This document shows positions 28,528 to 37,374 of a stretch of 40,272 nt of DNA, piece by piece (position 1 is the stretch's first letter; each line of letters opens with the position of its first letter). Under the pieces are notes generated by a model. The model searched no databases, was not told where the DNA came from, and was given only the letters and a program-made list of their open reading frames with translations. Both the position numbers and the translations under genes were made by a program. Source of the DNA: Candidatus Woesearchaeota archaeon. Lineage in GTDB: Archaea > Nanoarchaeota > Nanoarchaeia > Woesearchaeales > JAGVZT01. The DNA lies in the NCBI GenBank assembly GCA_017608295.1, contig JAFCGF010000017.1, forward strand, positions 1 to 40,272, read 5' to 3'.

Positions 28528-29316
28528 ATGTTAACACAAGACGAATGGGATGCATTAACACCCGAAGATCAAGCAACGCGTCAAGATGAAAAACCTCAAG
28601 CGGGAGGCGAACCACCGCAAAATCAGACAATCGATGAGTTAACAACGTCTGTCAAAGACTTGAAAACTCAACTCGATTCCTTGCAGAATGAGAAGCAAGG
28701 CATTTACCACGATCTTAAGCAAGAGCGTGAAGTAAGGCAGCAGTTGGAAGCAACTCTCGGGGAGCTACAGGATAGGGGTAGAGGTGACGAATTTGACCTT
28801 GAGTCTATGGCAGACGATGATTACCTTACGGCAGGGCAAGTCAAGAAGTTGATGACTTCGCTTAAGAAAGATGCTAACAGGGACACGGTTGCCGAGGCAC
28901 GTCAAAAGTCAGCGGAAAATTACGCAGAGAATGAAGAGGCGATGGTTGAGAAGACCAAAACCGCAAGCGATGAATTTCCAGTCCCTTACGATGAGGCTAT
29001 TGCCGAATTTCAGGTAATGGCAAAAGCTAAGCCCGCATTCTGGAGAGCCGTGCAGGAAGAATCGTTGCGGACAAACGGAAAACCCGCGGAGACTGCTTAT
29101 AGGATTGCTCTTACTTCAAAAAAGTTTATTGCCAAGATACGTGCGAACACCAGGGAGAGCTTACTTGATAAGCTCGAAAATGAAGGACAACTTAAACCAC
29201 GCAAGTTGCCGTCCGGGGGTCCGGGCAAACCAGTGTTAAATGCGGCAAATTTAACAGAAGAACAGATTATGAATTTATCTGACTCCCAGCTCGACGAGCT
29301 TCTTGCTAATACATAA
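28528..29316 (+). CDS. Scaffolding protein (probable)
   Basis: The 262-residue acidic, helical protein starts 'MLTQDEWDALTPEDQATRQD', has a coiled coil (about residues 36-82, 'VKDLKTQLDSLQNEKQGIYH') and a Gly/Pro-rich spacer before a helical C terminus ('LTEEQIMNLSDSQLDELLAN'). It lies 14 bases before the major capsid gene. Composition, length and place are those of phage scaffolds, which guide capsid assembly and then leave. AAGGAGG precedes the ATG. Confidence 0.8.
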   Translation: MLTQDEWDALTPEDQATRQDEKPQAGGEPPQNQTIDELTTSVKDLKTQLDSLQNEKQGIYHDLKQEREVRQQLEATLGELQDRGRGDEFDLESMADDDYLTAGQVKKLMTSLKKDANRDTVAEARQKSAENYAENEEAMVEKTKTASDEFPVPYDEAIAEFQVMAKAKPAFWRAVQEESLRTNGKPAETAYRIALTSKKFIAKIRANTRESLLDKLENEGQLKPRKLPSGGPGKPVLNAANLTEEQIMNLSDSQLDELLANT

Positions 29317-29330
29317 GAGGAGTATAAGCA

Positions 29331-30311
29331 ATGGCAGAAACCAGATTTGCATCAGGCGACAACCTTGCTGTAAAACTGTGGGCTGTAAAGCTATTCAAGG
29401 AATCAATCAAAGATATTTTCTTTGATAAATATACGTCCGAGGACGGGAAAACTGTTATTCAGAAGAATACAGAATTCACCAAGAAAAAAGGTGAAATCAT
29501 GACTTTCCCGCTCCGTATGAGACTTACCGGCGACGGCGTCAATACGGACAATGATTACCTTGAAGACAACGAAGAGGAAATGACTTTTTATGACTTCGAT
29601 GTTACGCTTGAGGAACGCGGTAATGCAGTACGGGCAAAGTCGAAACTTGACCTGCAGAGGCCAGCTTTCGATCTTAGGACACAGTTCAAGGAAGGATTAA
29701 AGGACTGGGTGACAGAGTATGTTGACAAAACAATAATCACTGCTTTGTCTGCTTCTCCTACGGCAAATAGAAATATTTTCGGCGGGGACGCAACATCAAC
29801 AGTGGATATTGAGGCGGCAGATACTCTCTCTACATCCTTGATTTCCAGGGCAAAGCGTAAAGCCAGATTAGGTACGCCTAAAGTGCGCGGCTGTATGGTC
29901 GGCGGAGAAGAGAAATATTTGCTTCTTTGCCATGATTACCAGACCAAAGCGTTGAAGGCTGAAACAGCATGGCAGAATGCGCAACGGGAAGGTAATGTCA
30001 GGGGAGAGAAAAACCCACTTTTCAGCGGTGCATTAGGGATTTGGGATGGTGTTGTTGTAAAAGAATACGAACGCGTGAAGACATATAACACCTGGGGCGG
30101 GGCAGCCCTCACAGGTGCAAGGGCTTTATTGTTAGGCCGCCAAGCAGGCGTTGTTGCTTACGGGCAGATGCCAGCATGGTATGAAAAAATGTTTGATTAC
30201 AATCGTATTCCAGGGGTTGCCACAGATATTGTGTGGAAGGCAGCTAAAACAGTCTTCAATGGTGAGGATTTTGGATTAATCGCAGTTGACACTTATATTG
30301 CCGTCGACTAA
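29331..30311 (+). CDS. Major capsid protein (N4-gp56/DUF4043 family)
   Basis: The 326-residue product matches the N4-gp56-type HK97-fold capsid family: 'KKKGEIMTFPLRMRLTGDGV', 'YLEDNEEEMTFYDFDVTLEE', 'NAVRAKSKLDLQRPAFDLRT', 'WVTEYVDKTIITALS', and a C terminus with 'ALLLGRQAGVVAYGQMPAWY'. GAGGAG precedes the ATG. The length is usual for the family. It forms the icosahedral shell around the scaffold. Confidence 0.9.
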   Translation: MAETRFASGDNLAVKLWAVKLFKESIKDIFFDKYTSEDGKTVIQKNTEFTKKKGEIMTFPLRMRLTGDGVNTDNDYLEDNEEEMTFYDFDVTLEERGNAVRAKSKLDLQRPAFDLRTQFKEGLKDWVTEYVDKTIITALSASPTANRNIFGGDATSTVDIEAADTLSTSLISRAKRKARLGTPKVRGCMVGGEEKYLLLCHDYQTKALKAETAWQNAQREGNVRGEKNPLFSGALGIWDGVVVKEYERVKTYNTWGGAALTGARALLLGRQAGVVAYGQMPAWYEKMFDYNRIPGVATDIVWKAAKTVFNGEDFGLIAVDTYIAVD

Positions 30312-30328
30312 AGAGGGAGGATAAAAAA

Positions 30329-31210
30329 ATGAGGAAGTTTATTGCTTTTATTTTTGTCGCCCTCTTATTGATGGTGACAGTACAACCAGCTCATGCGTTG
30401 TATGGGTTGGAGAAGTTTTGGGGCGCGGTATATGATGAAAACGGAAACATTCGGACAGATGTTGATACGGTAACGGTGTGGACAGAAGACACTACTACCG
30501 TGGCGACTGTTTATTCTGATAATGTTGGGACATCATTAACAAACCCCATAACAACCGGCTTAAGTGACGGGATCTTTGAGTTTTATAGTGCTACTTCCGA
30601 ATTTGATGTTTTAATTGAGGCTGGAAGCAGGGCTACGTTGCTTGAGGATTGGTCTACATCGAGCAAACACGACATCGTGATTGACACCCAGGTCGCAACT
30701 GATAGGGTTATGCGTTTCTTGCCCAATGAGTTTATAGGCTATGACTGGGATAGTGGCGATAATCTTGGGAAACAGTCGGCAATAGTTCTCTTGACTTCAA
30801 CTGCTCCTGCTCTTGGCGTAAGAAATGACGCATCTTGTCTTATCTGGTTGGATGCAACAGAAACCTATGCTCAGGTGACTTTCAAAGTACCTGACGATTA
30901 TATTTCGGAAGGCACGTTTAGGGCTTTCACGGATTATAATACAGGTTCCGACCATCCAAACATCCAGTACCGCGTTTTTATTAATTCCGATGGTACCGTG
31001 TGGGACGTCAGCTATACAACCCAAACAAAGGTTGATCCTGCTGGAACCGCGGGAACGCCAGAGTTAACAGCCTTACCTATCACAACCGATTTTGCTTCAT
31101 TGGCGGCAGGTGAGATTGTTACTTTTGCTGTTACCAGGGATAATATCGATACATCTGCGGCTGAACTGGAATTGTATTATGTTGAATTTAGCTACAGCGC
31201 TAAAAATTAA
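30329..31210 (+). CDS. Secreted fibre-like protein next to the capsid gene
   Basis: The 293-residue product begins with a clear signal peptide (MRKFIAFIFVALLLMVTVQP, then AHA). The mature start 'LYGLEKFWGAVYDENGNIRT', followed by 'DVDTVTVWTED' and 'VYSDNVGTSLTNPITTGLSD', resembles the N-terminal domain of phage fibres or head-decoration proteins, and the rest is beta-rich ('LELYYVEFSYSAKN'). It lies 17 bases after the capsid gene. As with the genes at 1750-9084, an export signal on a virion-like protein is unexpected. Its 3' end overlaps the O-antigen-ligase-like gene by about 30 bases. Confidence 0.65.
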   Translation: MRKFIAFIFVALLLMVTVQPAHALYGLEKFWGAVYDENGNIRTDVDTVTVWTEDTTTVATVYSDNVGTSLTNPITTGLSDGIFEFYSATSEFDVLIEAGSRATLLEDWSTSSKHDIVIDTQVATDRVMRFLPNEFIGYDWDSGDNLGKQSAIVLLTSTAPALGVRNDASCLIWLDATETYAQVTFKVPDDYISEGTFRAFTDYNTGSDHPNIQYRVFINSDGTVWDVSYTTQTKVDPAGTAGTPELTALPITTDFASLAAGEIVTFAVTRDNIDTSAAELELYYVEFSYSAKN

Positions 31211-32387
31211 AGAATGGGGGCGGGTTAACAAATCCGCCCTCGTTTTTCTCCTGGCCATGGCTTTCTGCATCCTTGGCCTTTATCCTGCAAAGCAGTTATT
31301 CTGGATGAAATGCTGGATAGCAGAATGGGCAATAATAGCCTTCATCGGATTGGTTTACATCAAAGAAAAATGGCTTAAGGTTATTCTTTTTTGGTGCTTG
31401 TTTAGGCTTATTTACAATTACAGCTTTGAATCTTTTGTTGTATTTCATTACATTTTTTTATTTCTGCTGGTCTATCAGATAATTCAAAATACCTTGGATG
31501 TCGATTGTAAGTATGTGGTAATAAACGGGTTATGCGTAATTATGTTAATCCAATTAGCATATATGTACTTACAGTATTTTAAATTAGACCCGATATTTCA
31601 GGATATAGGGCAGGCTCGGATAGGAAACGAAACGATAGACGTAACAAAAAATGTTAAAGATTTTGTAGTGGGGACTTGGGGTCATACAAACTTTTCGGGC
31701 GCAAGTTTGGCGATGGTTATCCCTTTATTCTTTCGCAAAAAATGGAATCTATTTTTGTTGCCATTGGGATACATGTTATTTTTAACAAAATCCTTAGGCG
31801 CTATAGGCGCTTTATTTATCGGAATTATGTTCTTTGTCATATTTAACCTGAAATTAAAGAAATGGCTGAAATTCTTTATTATCTCGCTTGTATTGTTAAG
31901 TGGATTTACATATGCCGTAAAGTACGAGAAGCAATATTTGAGCTTCGATAACCCCAGGACGGCATACTTAAGGCCGGTTGTTCAATATGTTAAAATTCGG
32001 CCAGTCATAGGGTGGGGCTTAGGTCAATATAAATTTGCTTACCACGCCATTCGGCGCGCCATAGCGAATGATAATCGGTCGAGAGCTACTAATCCTGGGA
32101 ATCGATCCCATTTACATTTTGAACTTATTGAATGGGTGTTTGAAGCTGGAATCGTAGGGGGAATGTTGATTTTAGGATATTTTACACATTTATTTATACA
32201 ATTTATAAAATTTAAGAGTTATTTCGGGTTGATATTAATGACGGGGATAATAATATCTTTAGCAAATTCATGCTCAACGTTTAGTTTTCACACCCCTATT
32301 GCATGGATATTTTTAATATATTTAGTGTTTCTCAAAAAGGAGGTAATCCAGAATGTTAATCAAATACACGGGACCAAAGCCGTCTAA
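31179..32387 (+). CDS. O-antigen ligase/polymerase-like membrane protein
   Basis: The 402-residue product is hydrophobic, with about ten membrane segments (first 'SALVFLLAMAFCILGL'). A large polar loop near the C-terminal third holds 'VKIRPVIGWGLGQYKFAYHA' and 'SHLHFELIEWVFEAGIVGG', which match the 'GxGxG...H....E....GIxG' pattern of Wzy/WaaL-type enzymes (O-antigen ligase family) that join or polymerise lipid-linked sugars. The start at 31179 overlaps the previous gene. The gene sits in the head operon between capsid and connector genes, an unexpected place for a glycan enzyme. It could change host surface glycans during infection, for instance to exclude other phages or aid release. Confidence 0.75.
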   Translation: MLNLATALKIKEWGRVNKSALVFLLAMAFCILGLYPAKQLFWMKCWIAEWAIIAFIGLVYIKEKWLKVILFWCLFRLIYNYSFESFVVFHYIFLFLLVYQIIQNTLDVDCKYVVINGLCVIMLIQLAYMYLQYFKLDPIFQDIGQARIGNETIDVTKNVKDFVVGTWGHTNFSGASLAMVIPLFFRKKWNLFLLPLGYMLFLTKSLGAIGALFIGIMFFVIFNLKLKKWLKFFIISLVLLSGFTYAVKYEKQYLSFDNPRTAYLRPVVQYVKIRPVIGWGLGQYKFAYHAIRRAIANDNRSRATNPGNRSHLHFELIEWVFEAGIVGGMLILGYFTHLFIQFIKFKSYFGLILMTGIIISLANSCSTFSFHTPIAWIFLIYLVFLKKEVIQNVNQIHGTKAV

Positions 32388-32598
32388 AAGGATGGAATTC
32401 AACAATGCTACATATTACTTCACACCCACATGTGAGGTTAAAAACCCTGAACATCTGCGCGCTTTACTGCATACAGACATGAAAGGGTTGTTTGAGGTGG
32501 TTAAGGAAGCTCCAGCTGCTCCTACAGGTAATGTATCAGAGAGCGATACAAAGCCCGAAACCACAAAAAAACGTAGTAAATATTACAAGGATAAATAA
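32353..32598 (+). CDS. 81-residue hypothetical head protein
   Basis: The product starts 'MLIKYTGPKPSKRMEFNNAT' and has 'YYFTPTCEV', 'LRALLHTDMKGLFEVV' and a Thr/Lys-rich disordered tail. GGAGG precedes the ATG inside the end of the upstream gene. Small proteins of this plan often lie between capsid and head-tail adaptor genes. Its stop overlaps the adaptor start (TAATG). Confidence 0.6.
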   Translation: MLIKYTGPKPSKRMEFNNATYYFTPTCEVKNPEHLRALLHTDMKGLFEVVKEAPAAPTGNVSESDTKPETTKKRSKYYKDK

Positions 32599-33215
32599 TG
32601 TCAATTACAGCCGTAGAATTAAGAACAATTGGTAACGAACGTACAGGCAGGGCTGAATCTCAGTCCGATATTGATAAATTCGTAAAATCCTGGGTAGCTG
32701 ATTTAACGTCCCGCGGGATTACTTTAGAGGCGGAGGAAACCGTTAACTTCGTTGATGAACAGCCGAATTACATTGAATCGGCATTCACTAACAATTTTAA
32801 GAAAATTGACGCTATTACTGTGATGCATACCGACAACACGGAAAGCCCGCCATTGCGTGAAATTTCGTGGCAGAGGTATAAAGAACGGGTATCTCAGGAT
32901 ACAGCGCCAGGCAAGCCGAAAGAATACGCCAGATTTAACGAAACTATTTATGTCTGGCCAAATGTAGATGCTGATACATATGACGAGATGAAGATATCAG
33001 GTACAATCTATCACGCCGATTCGACAATAATAAGTTATGCCGACAGATTCAGGGAATGCGGAATTCAGTACATTATTTTTAAGATTTACGAGAAATACGG
33101 TTTAATTAAGTCGAAGGGTGTCGTGCATACAGCGCTTTATAAATCTGAATTTGATAAATTATTCAGCGATCAGAATACAAAGGAAAATCATACTGTCAGG
33201 TATAATGACATTTAG
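32598..33215 (+). CDS. Head-tail adaptor (P22 gp4 / T7 gp11-like) candidate
   Basis: The 205-residue product begins with a helix, then has 'NNFKKIDAITVMHTDNTESP', 'LREISWQRYKERVSQDTAPG' and 'KPKEYARFNETIYVWPNVDA', the pattern seen in short-tail adaptor proteins (a residue run 'P..YA.....I.V.P.PD' leads into a beta-strand-rich core). It would form the ring between portal and tail. Place after capsid and before tail genes fits. The call is by pattern and order only. Confidence 0.65.
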   Translation: MSITAVELRTIGNERTGRAESQSDIDKFVKSWVADLTSRGITLEAEETVNFVDEQPNYIESAFTNNFKKIDAITVMHTDNTESPPLREISWQRYKERVSQDTAPGKPKEYARFNETIYVWPNVDADTYDEMKISGTIYHADSTIISYADRFRECGIQYIIFKIYEKYGLIKSKGVVHTALYKSEFDKLFSDQNTKENHTVRYNDI

Positions 33216-33226
33216 GGGGTGGAATT

Positions 33227-33928
33227 ATGGCTTTAACGAATCCGTTTGATACCGCGACTCCAGCGGGCTCCGACAATCCGACCGCTGGGGATGATAGAAT
33301 TCGTGAACTAAAGGACGCTATCGTTGAACGGGAAGGGCAGGATCATTACTGGCCTGATTCGGGCACGGTTTACGATGATGATGATTGCGGATTGCATAGC
33401 AAGGTCAGTCTTTTGGTTCAAGGTGCTGACGCTTCCGCCAAGGCAAATGCAATTGTTCTTTACGGGAAAGATGTTGGTGGAAAATGTGAAGCCCATTTGA
33501 TCGATGAAGACAGTAATGTTGTTCAGTTAACATCCGCAGGGGAAGTGAACGCTGCAAGTGAATTCGTGACAGGCGATTTGCTGTTTTCCTCCGTAACAAC
33601 TGCACACACGGGCTGGACAAACGTCACAGCGACTTATGCGAATAGGCATATCAGGGTTGGCAATACGGAATTGGGTACAGGCGGAAGCGCTACATTGGCT
33701 GGTGCGACATCAGGTCATACCTTGCAAGAATCTGAAATTCCCGCGCATACCCATAGTTATGACGCTCATTCAGGTGGGTCAACAACAGGTAATGGCGGAA
33801 ATAGCAATATTAATCCAGATGGGGATACAACGGGTAGCAAGGGTGGCGGCGGTTCCCACTCCCATGCTTTGACAAGCGTAGCGAATACGCCCTTATATGT
33901 GGATGTTAGAGTTTTCAAGAAGGATTAA
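33227..33928 (+). CDS. Tail-collar-like or fibre protein
   Basis: The 233-residue product starts 'MALTNPFDTATPAGSDNPTA' and has 'DDRIRELKDAIVEREGQDHY', a phage fibre N-terminal pattern, and ends in a tail-collar-like tip: 'SEIPAHTHSYDAH', a Gly/Ser/Asn-rich His-bearing loop, 'GGGGSHSHALTSVANTPLYV' and 'DVRVFKKD'. The paired HxH motifs in such tips bind metal ions in trimeric fibres. It is likely a virion fibre or receptor-binding part; unlike the proteins at 1750-9084 it lacks a signal peptide. Confidence 0.7.
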   Translation: MALTNPFDTATPAGSDNPTAGDDRIRELKDAIVEREGQDHYWPDSGTVYDDDDCGLHSKVSLLVQGADASAKANAIVLYGKDVGGKCEAHLIDEDSNVVQLTSAGEVNAASEFVTGDLLFSSVTTAHTGWTNVTATYANRHIRVGNTELGTGGSATLAGATSGHTLQESEIPAHTHSYDAHSGGSTTGNGGNSNINPDGDTTGSKGGGGSHSHALTSVANTPLYVDVRVFKKD

Positions 33929-33945
33929 CAGAAAGGCAGGCATAA

Positions 33946-34308
33946 ATGGGAAATCCATTGGCTTTTTTTAAAAAAAACGGCAAGGCAAAAAAGAATCAAG
34001 CATTAAAAGAACGCGTCCTAAAGAATCGGGAAGGCGTTCTTGATGCTTTCGCGGAGAATATCAAAGGGGCAAGAGCATGCCCTTTTCTTGTGGGACAAAA
34101 ATGTATTGGCGGTCTTTGTGAACTTTTTGGAGAATACCAGAATATTACTCCTGAAGGCAAAAAAATGACTTATCATCGTTGCAATATTAATCAAACAACA
34201 AACCTTTTAATTGAAAACGCCAATTTGACAAGGCAATTAATTCAAGAGCAACGCCAGACACAGAAATTATTAATTGCTATTTACGAAAGCAAGGGTGGTG
34301 GAAAGTGA
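33946..34308 (+). CDS. 120-residue protein with a four-cysteine motif
   Basis: The product starts 'MGNPLAFFKKNGKAKKNQAL' and contains 'ACPFLVGQKCIGGLCELFGE' and then 'YHRCNINQTTNLLIENA'. The C-x7-C-x4-C...C set could bind an Fe-S cluster or zinc. A helical tail follows. Its GTG-started neighbour downstream is a coiled coil, and both lie within the tail genes. A metal-bearing structural or chaperone protein is possible. AAAGG precedes the ATG. Confidence 0.6.
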   Translation: MGNPLAFFKKNGKAKKNQALKERVLKNREGVLDAFAENIKGARACPFLVGQKCIGGLCELFGEYQNITPEGKKMTYHRCNINQTTNLLIENANLTRQLIQEQRQTQKLLIAIYESKGGGK

Positions 34309-34502
34309 ACCCAGAAACCAAACGTATCCTGAAAAAAAATCTTGAAGATATTAGCAAAGAGAAGAAAAGGCTTGAATTCGATCTAACGGCAGTCACGCGA
34401 AATATTGGCAGCAGTGAAACAAGGAAAAAATATCTTGAAGCAAAAATTCAAAGCCTCAATAAACAAACGCAAGAGATTGTGAATGATATAAATGGCAAAT
34501 AA
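34305..34502 (+). CDS. 65-residue coiled-coil protein
   Basis: The product starts at GTG ('MNPETKRILKKNLEDISKEK') and is almost wholly a charged helix with heptads ('LEAKIQSLNKQTQEIVNDIN'). It overlaps the previous stop by four bases and the next start by eleven. It may be a tail assembly helper. Confidence 0.55.
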   Translation: MNPETKRILKKNLEDISKEKKRLEFDLTAVTRNIGSSETRKKYLEAKIQSLNKQTQEIVNDINGK

Positions 34503-36693
34503 ACCTTTTGGAATATTGAGCCCGACATCAGGTATAAAGCAGGATTATCCGTCAATTTTGCTTAAGGATGCCTATATGCCAGATGAGAGTGATGATATCG
34601 ATAACGTCTGGTTTAAGGATGGTGAGATTCACAGCATCCGGAAGAGGGTTAAAGAATTCACGCAGCAATTAGATGATCCGATCCTATATTCTGAGCAATA
34701 CTGGAAAAAAGACGAAACATTTAAATTGATGGCGGCCACGAAGCGGGATATTGTTTATCGTGATGCCGCAAATGATAGGTATGTATTTGTTACGCCTCAA
34801 TATAGTACTGGCGTTCTCAGGGTGGAGAACGGGTCAGCGGAAGTATACGGAGGGCTCAATCTCGATGATTGTGATGATGACGGGGTGGCTTGGGCGGACG
34901 GTTCTGGCGGGGATGTCACTGTTTCACGTGAAACAACCGAGAAAAAAGAGAATACTGCTTCTGTGAAAATGATAGTTGATGCAGCCGCGGGGGTTGAATT
35001 ATTGGCTTACCACGATATTGCGGCTGTCAACTTATCAACTTATGATGCTATTGGCTTTTGGTTTTATTCAAGCGTGGCGTTAGCTGCTGGAGATTTAAAG
35101 TTTTACATGGATGACACGGCTGGTTGTGGATCCCCGATAGAAACTATTGATTTACCTGAAATTGCTGCGACTACATGGACATGGGTTGAAATCGATATGG
35201 ACGATCCTTCATTGTGTACTGCTATTGTATCGCTTGGGATATACCAGGCCGTTGATAAAGGCGCTATGACGCTCTACATCGACCAAATAGTGGCAGGCGA
35301 CTGGGAAGGTCAGCTAAACGCGAACGATTTTATTACAATTGGGACAACTTATTCAACTGACGACACATGGTATGAGGTTTCCGCGGTTACAGATACCCAC
35401 ATTACCTTAACGGCTGTTTACGCTGGCTCTACGGCTTACCAGCAGGCATATTTAGCCCGCCAGACATATACGGGCGGAAATACGGATTTTTGGAAAAGCG
35501 TCACATTTAATGACAATTGGCTGGTCACAAACGGCGTTGACAATATACAAACATATGACGGTTCTGGTCAAGCCGCGGATTTATCAGGAAGCCCTCCTAA
35601 AGCCCGTGAAATTACCGTCTATGAGAACTATGTTATAGTTGGTAATATTCAGCCAGGGGAGCCGTATACATATCAATGGTGTGCCATTGGGGATGAAACA
35701 AACTGGTCAACAGGAGATAGCGGGTCTAACGAAATAGATGACTATTTCTTAATCAAGGGATTCGCTAAAAACAGCGGATTTTTGATTATCTTAACGGAAC
35801 GTACGCTCGAGCGTGTTTGGCTTGTTGGCGGCGATCTTGTTTTTAATAAGAAACGCATAACATCCGATTGCGGGGCATGGGCATCCAGGTCAATAATCGA
35901 GACAAACAGTGCGATATATTTTTACGCGCCTGACAACACTTTCAGGAAATTTACAGGATTAACTTGGGAATCTATTTCACGTCCATTCGATAAATACATC
36001 AAGGATATTCATCCAGCATATGAGAAAAGTATTACGGTAACATACATCGAGGAACATGACGTTATTCTTTGGGCTGTCCCTGATTCAACAAGCACGGGAA
36101 GATTGAACCAGGTGCTTTGTTATGATTTAAAAAAACCTATAGGTGTCGATAGTTGGTCAAAATTCGCAATGGAAGTAATGGCCTTCGGGTTTTATGAGGT
36201 TGAGGATACGGAAACATGGGATACTTGGTCGTTTGCGACATGGGATTCAATCACATGGGATAGGTGGGATACGAGAACAGGCTTCGAGGGAGCCCCGCGG
36301 GAATTATGTACGGATTATAGCGGAGATACTTTTAGGTTGTTTGCTTCTGAAACGGATAACGGGGATTCGTTTACAAGGAAATTTGTATTATCAACATCGC
36401 TCTCTAAAAATAAAAGCAGCCTGCAATATGTTAAGCGATTAATTAAAGCGAGATTAATATTCAGAAACGAAGAGGCGGGTACAGTAAACGTTTACATTAA
36501 ACGTGATTTTGAAGGCTCGTATCAGTCTGCTGGCTCGGTGTCTCTCGACGGAAGTGAAGATTTTTTGTTTCTTGATGTTTACATGAATTATTCAGGAAAA
36601 AACTTTATTTTTAAATTTGAAGCGACAAATAGATTCAGATTTATTGGTATGATTTTTGATGAGGAGTCGTTTAGCATCGAGGGGAATAGATGA
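34492..36693 (+). CDS. Large tail/stabilisation protein (P22 gp10-like candidate)
   Basis: The 733-residue beta-rich protein starts 'MANKPFGILSPTSGIKQDYP' and continues 'IDNVWFKDGEIHSIRKRVKE'. Strand repeats typical of a propeller follow: 'FWKSVTFNDNWLVTNGVDNI', 'REITVYENYVIVGNI', 'IKGFAKNSGFLIILTERTLE', 'IETNSAIYFYAPDNTFRKFT'. Proteins of this sort close the short tail beneath the adaptor in podoviruses. A Trp-rich tract (about 565-590, 'TWDTWSFATWDSITWDRWDT') is notable and may be a carbohydrate-contacting or trimer-packing strip. Length is above that of P22 gp10. Confidence 0.65.
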   Translation: MANKPFGILSPTSGIKQDYPSILLKDAYMPDESDDIDNVWFKDGEIHSIRKRVKEFTQQLDDPILYSEQYWKKDETFKLMAATKRDIVYRDAANDRYVFVTPQYSTGVLRVENGSAEVYGGLNLDDCDDDGVAWADGSGGDVTVSRETTEKKENTASVKMIVDAAAGVELLAYHDIAAVNLSTYDAIGFWFYSSVALAAGDLKFYMDDTAGCGSPIETIDLPEIAATTWTWVEIDMDDPSLCTAIVSLGIYQAVDKGAMTLYIDQIVAGDWEGQLNANDFITIGTTYSTDDTWYEVSAVTDTHITLTAVYAGSTAYQQAYLARQTYTGGNTDFWKSVTFNDNWLVTNGVDNIQTYDGSGQAADLSGSPPKAREITVYENYVIVGNIQPGEPYTYQWCAIGDETNWSTGDSGSNEIDDYFLIKGFAKNSGFLIILTERTLERVWLVGGDLVFNKKRITSDCGAWASRSIIETNSAIYFYAPDNTFRKFTGLTWESISRPFDKYIKDIHPAYEKSITVTYIEEHDVILWAVPDSTSTGRLNQVLCYDLKKPIGVDSWSKFAMEVMAFGFYEVEDTETWDTWSFATWDSITWDRWDTRTGFEGAPRELCTDYSGDTFRLFASETDNGDSFTRKFVLSTSLSKNKSSLQYVKRLIKARLIFRNEEAGTVNVYIKRDFEGSYQSAGSVSLDGSEDFLFLDVYMNYSGKNFIFKFEATNRFRFIGMIFDEESFSIEGNR

Positions 36694-37094
36694 AAACGCC
36701 CAAAACAATAATTGCCCCTGACGCATCAAATATAAAAGACGAGGAAGTCCGCAGGGTTTTAGAACAAATTTTTACATTACTTGAGTTAAACCACAAAGAT
36801 TACCGCGACGACTTATCTTTAGATGTGGTTATATTGCCAGTCAATGACACAACCCCGTCGGTGAGAGACAAGAAAACCTTTGTAACAGCAAATACCGCGG
36901 GGACGGCAATCACGGATTTTGATGACGCGCAAGACGGGCAAAGAATAATAATTATTTGTAACGACGTGAATACTTCTATAGCTGATGCTGGAAATTTTAA
37001 GTTGTCAGCGGCTTGGGCGCCGAATGCCGACGACACAATATCATTGGTTCATTACGGAGGCACGTGGTATGAATACGGTCGAGCGACGAATTAA
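36690..37094 (+). CDS. Tail protein with fibre-tip-like domain
   Basis: The 134-residue product starts 'MKTPKTIIAPDASNIKDEEV', with a helical first third, then 'DTTPSVRDKKTFVTANTAGT', 'AITDFDDAQDGQRIIIICND' and 'TISLVHYGGTWYEYGRA'. This second part is a beta domain common at the ends of phage tail fibres and spikes. It overlaps the stop of the large tail gene (ATGA). Likely a virion component. Confidence 0.65.
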   Translation: MKTPKTIIAPDASNIKDEEVRRVLEQIFTLLELNHKDYRDDLSLDVVILPVNDTTPSVRDKKTFVTANTAGTAITDFDDAQDGQRIIIICNDVNTSIADAGNFKLSAAWAPNADDTISLVHYGGTWYEYGRATN

Positions 37095-37374
37095 AAATAA
37101 AATATTTTATTTCCTTTTAGGTTTTTTAATCTTTTTTTCTTTAGCACCTTATAAATCAAATGCAAAATTGAGGGAAAGTGAAATAGAGGCCTTCGAATGC
37201 GTAGACAGATGTGCGGAAATAGAAAATGCCGAAGATGTTGAGTATATTTATTGTTATGAAAAGGCATGCGGGTGTGAGGTGAAAATTGGATGGTTAGATT
37301 GCAGGGGTAAATCTTATGAAGAATGGCGAGAGCACAAAGAAAAGGATAAGAAAAATGTTGACAGAGACATCTAA
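37069..37374 (+). CDS. 101-residue exported cysteine-rich protein
   Basis: The product starts 'MNTVERRIKNKIFYFLLGFL' with a hydrophobic signal or anchor (about residues 12-27), then six cysteines in about 45 residues ('ECVDRCAEIE', 'YIYCYEKACGCEVKIGWLDC'), which suggests disulfides formed outside the cytoplasm. GGAGG precedes the ATG, inside the end of the previous gene. An exported Cys-rich protein among tail genes fits the pattern of exported proteins in this phage. Confidence 0.6.
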   Translation: MNTVERRIKNKIFYFLLGFLIFFSLAPYKSNAKLRESEIEAFECVDRCAEIENAEDVEYIYCYEKACGCEVKIGWLDCRGKSYEEWREHKEKDKKNVDRDI

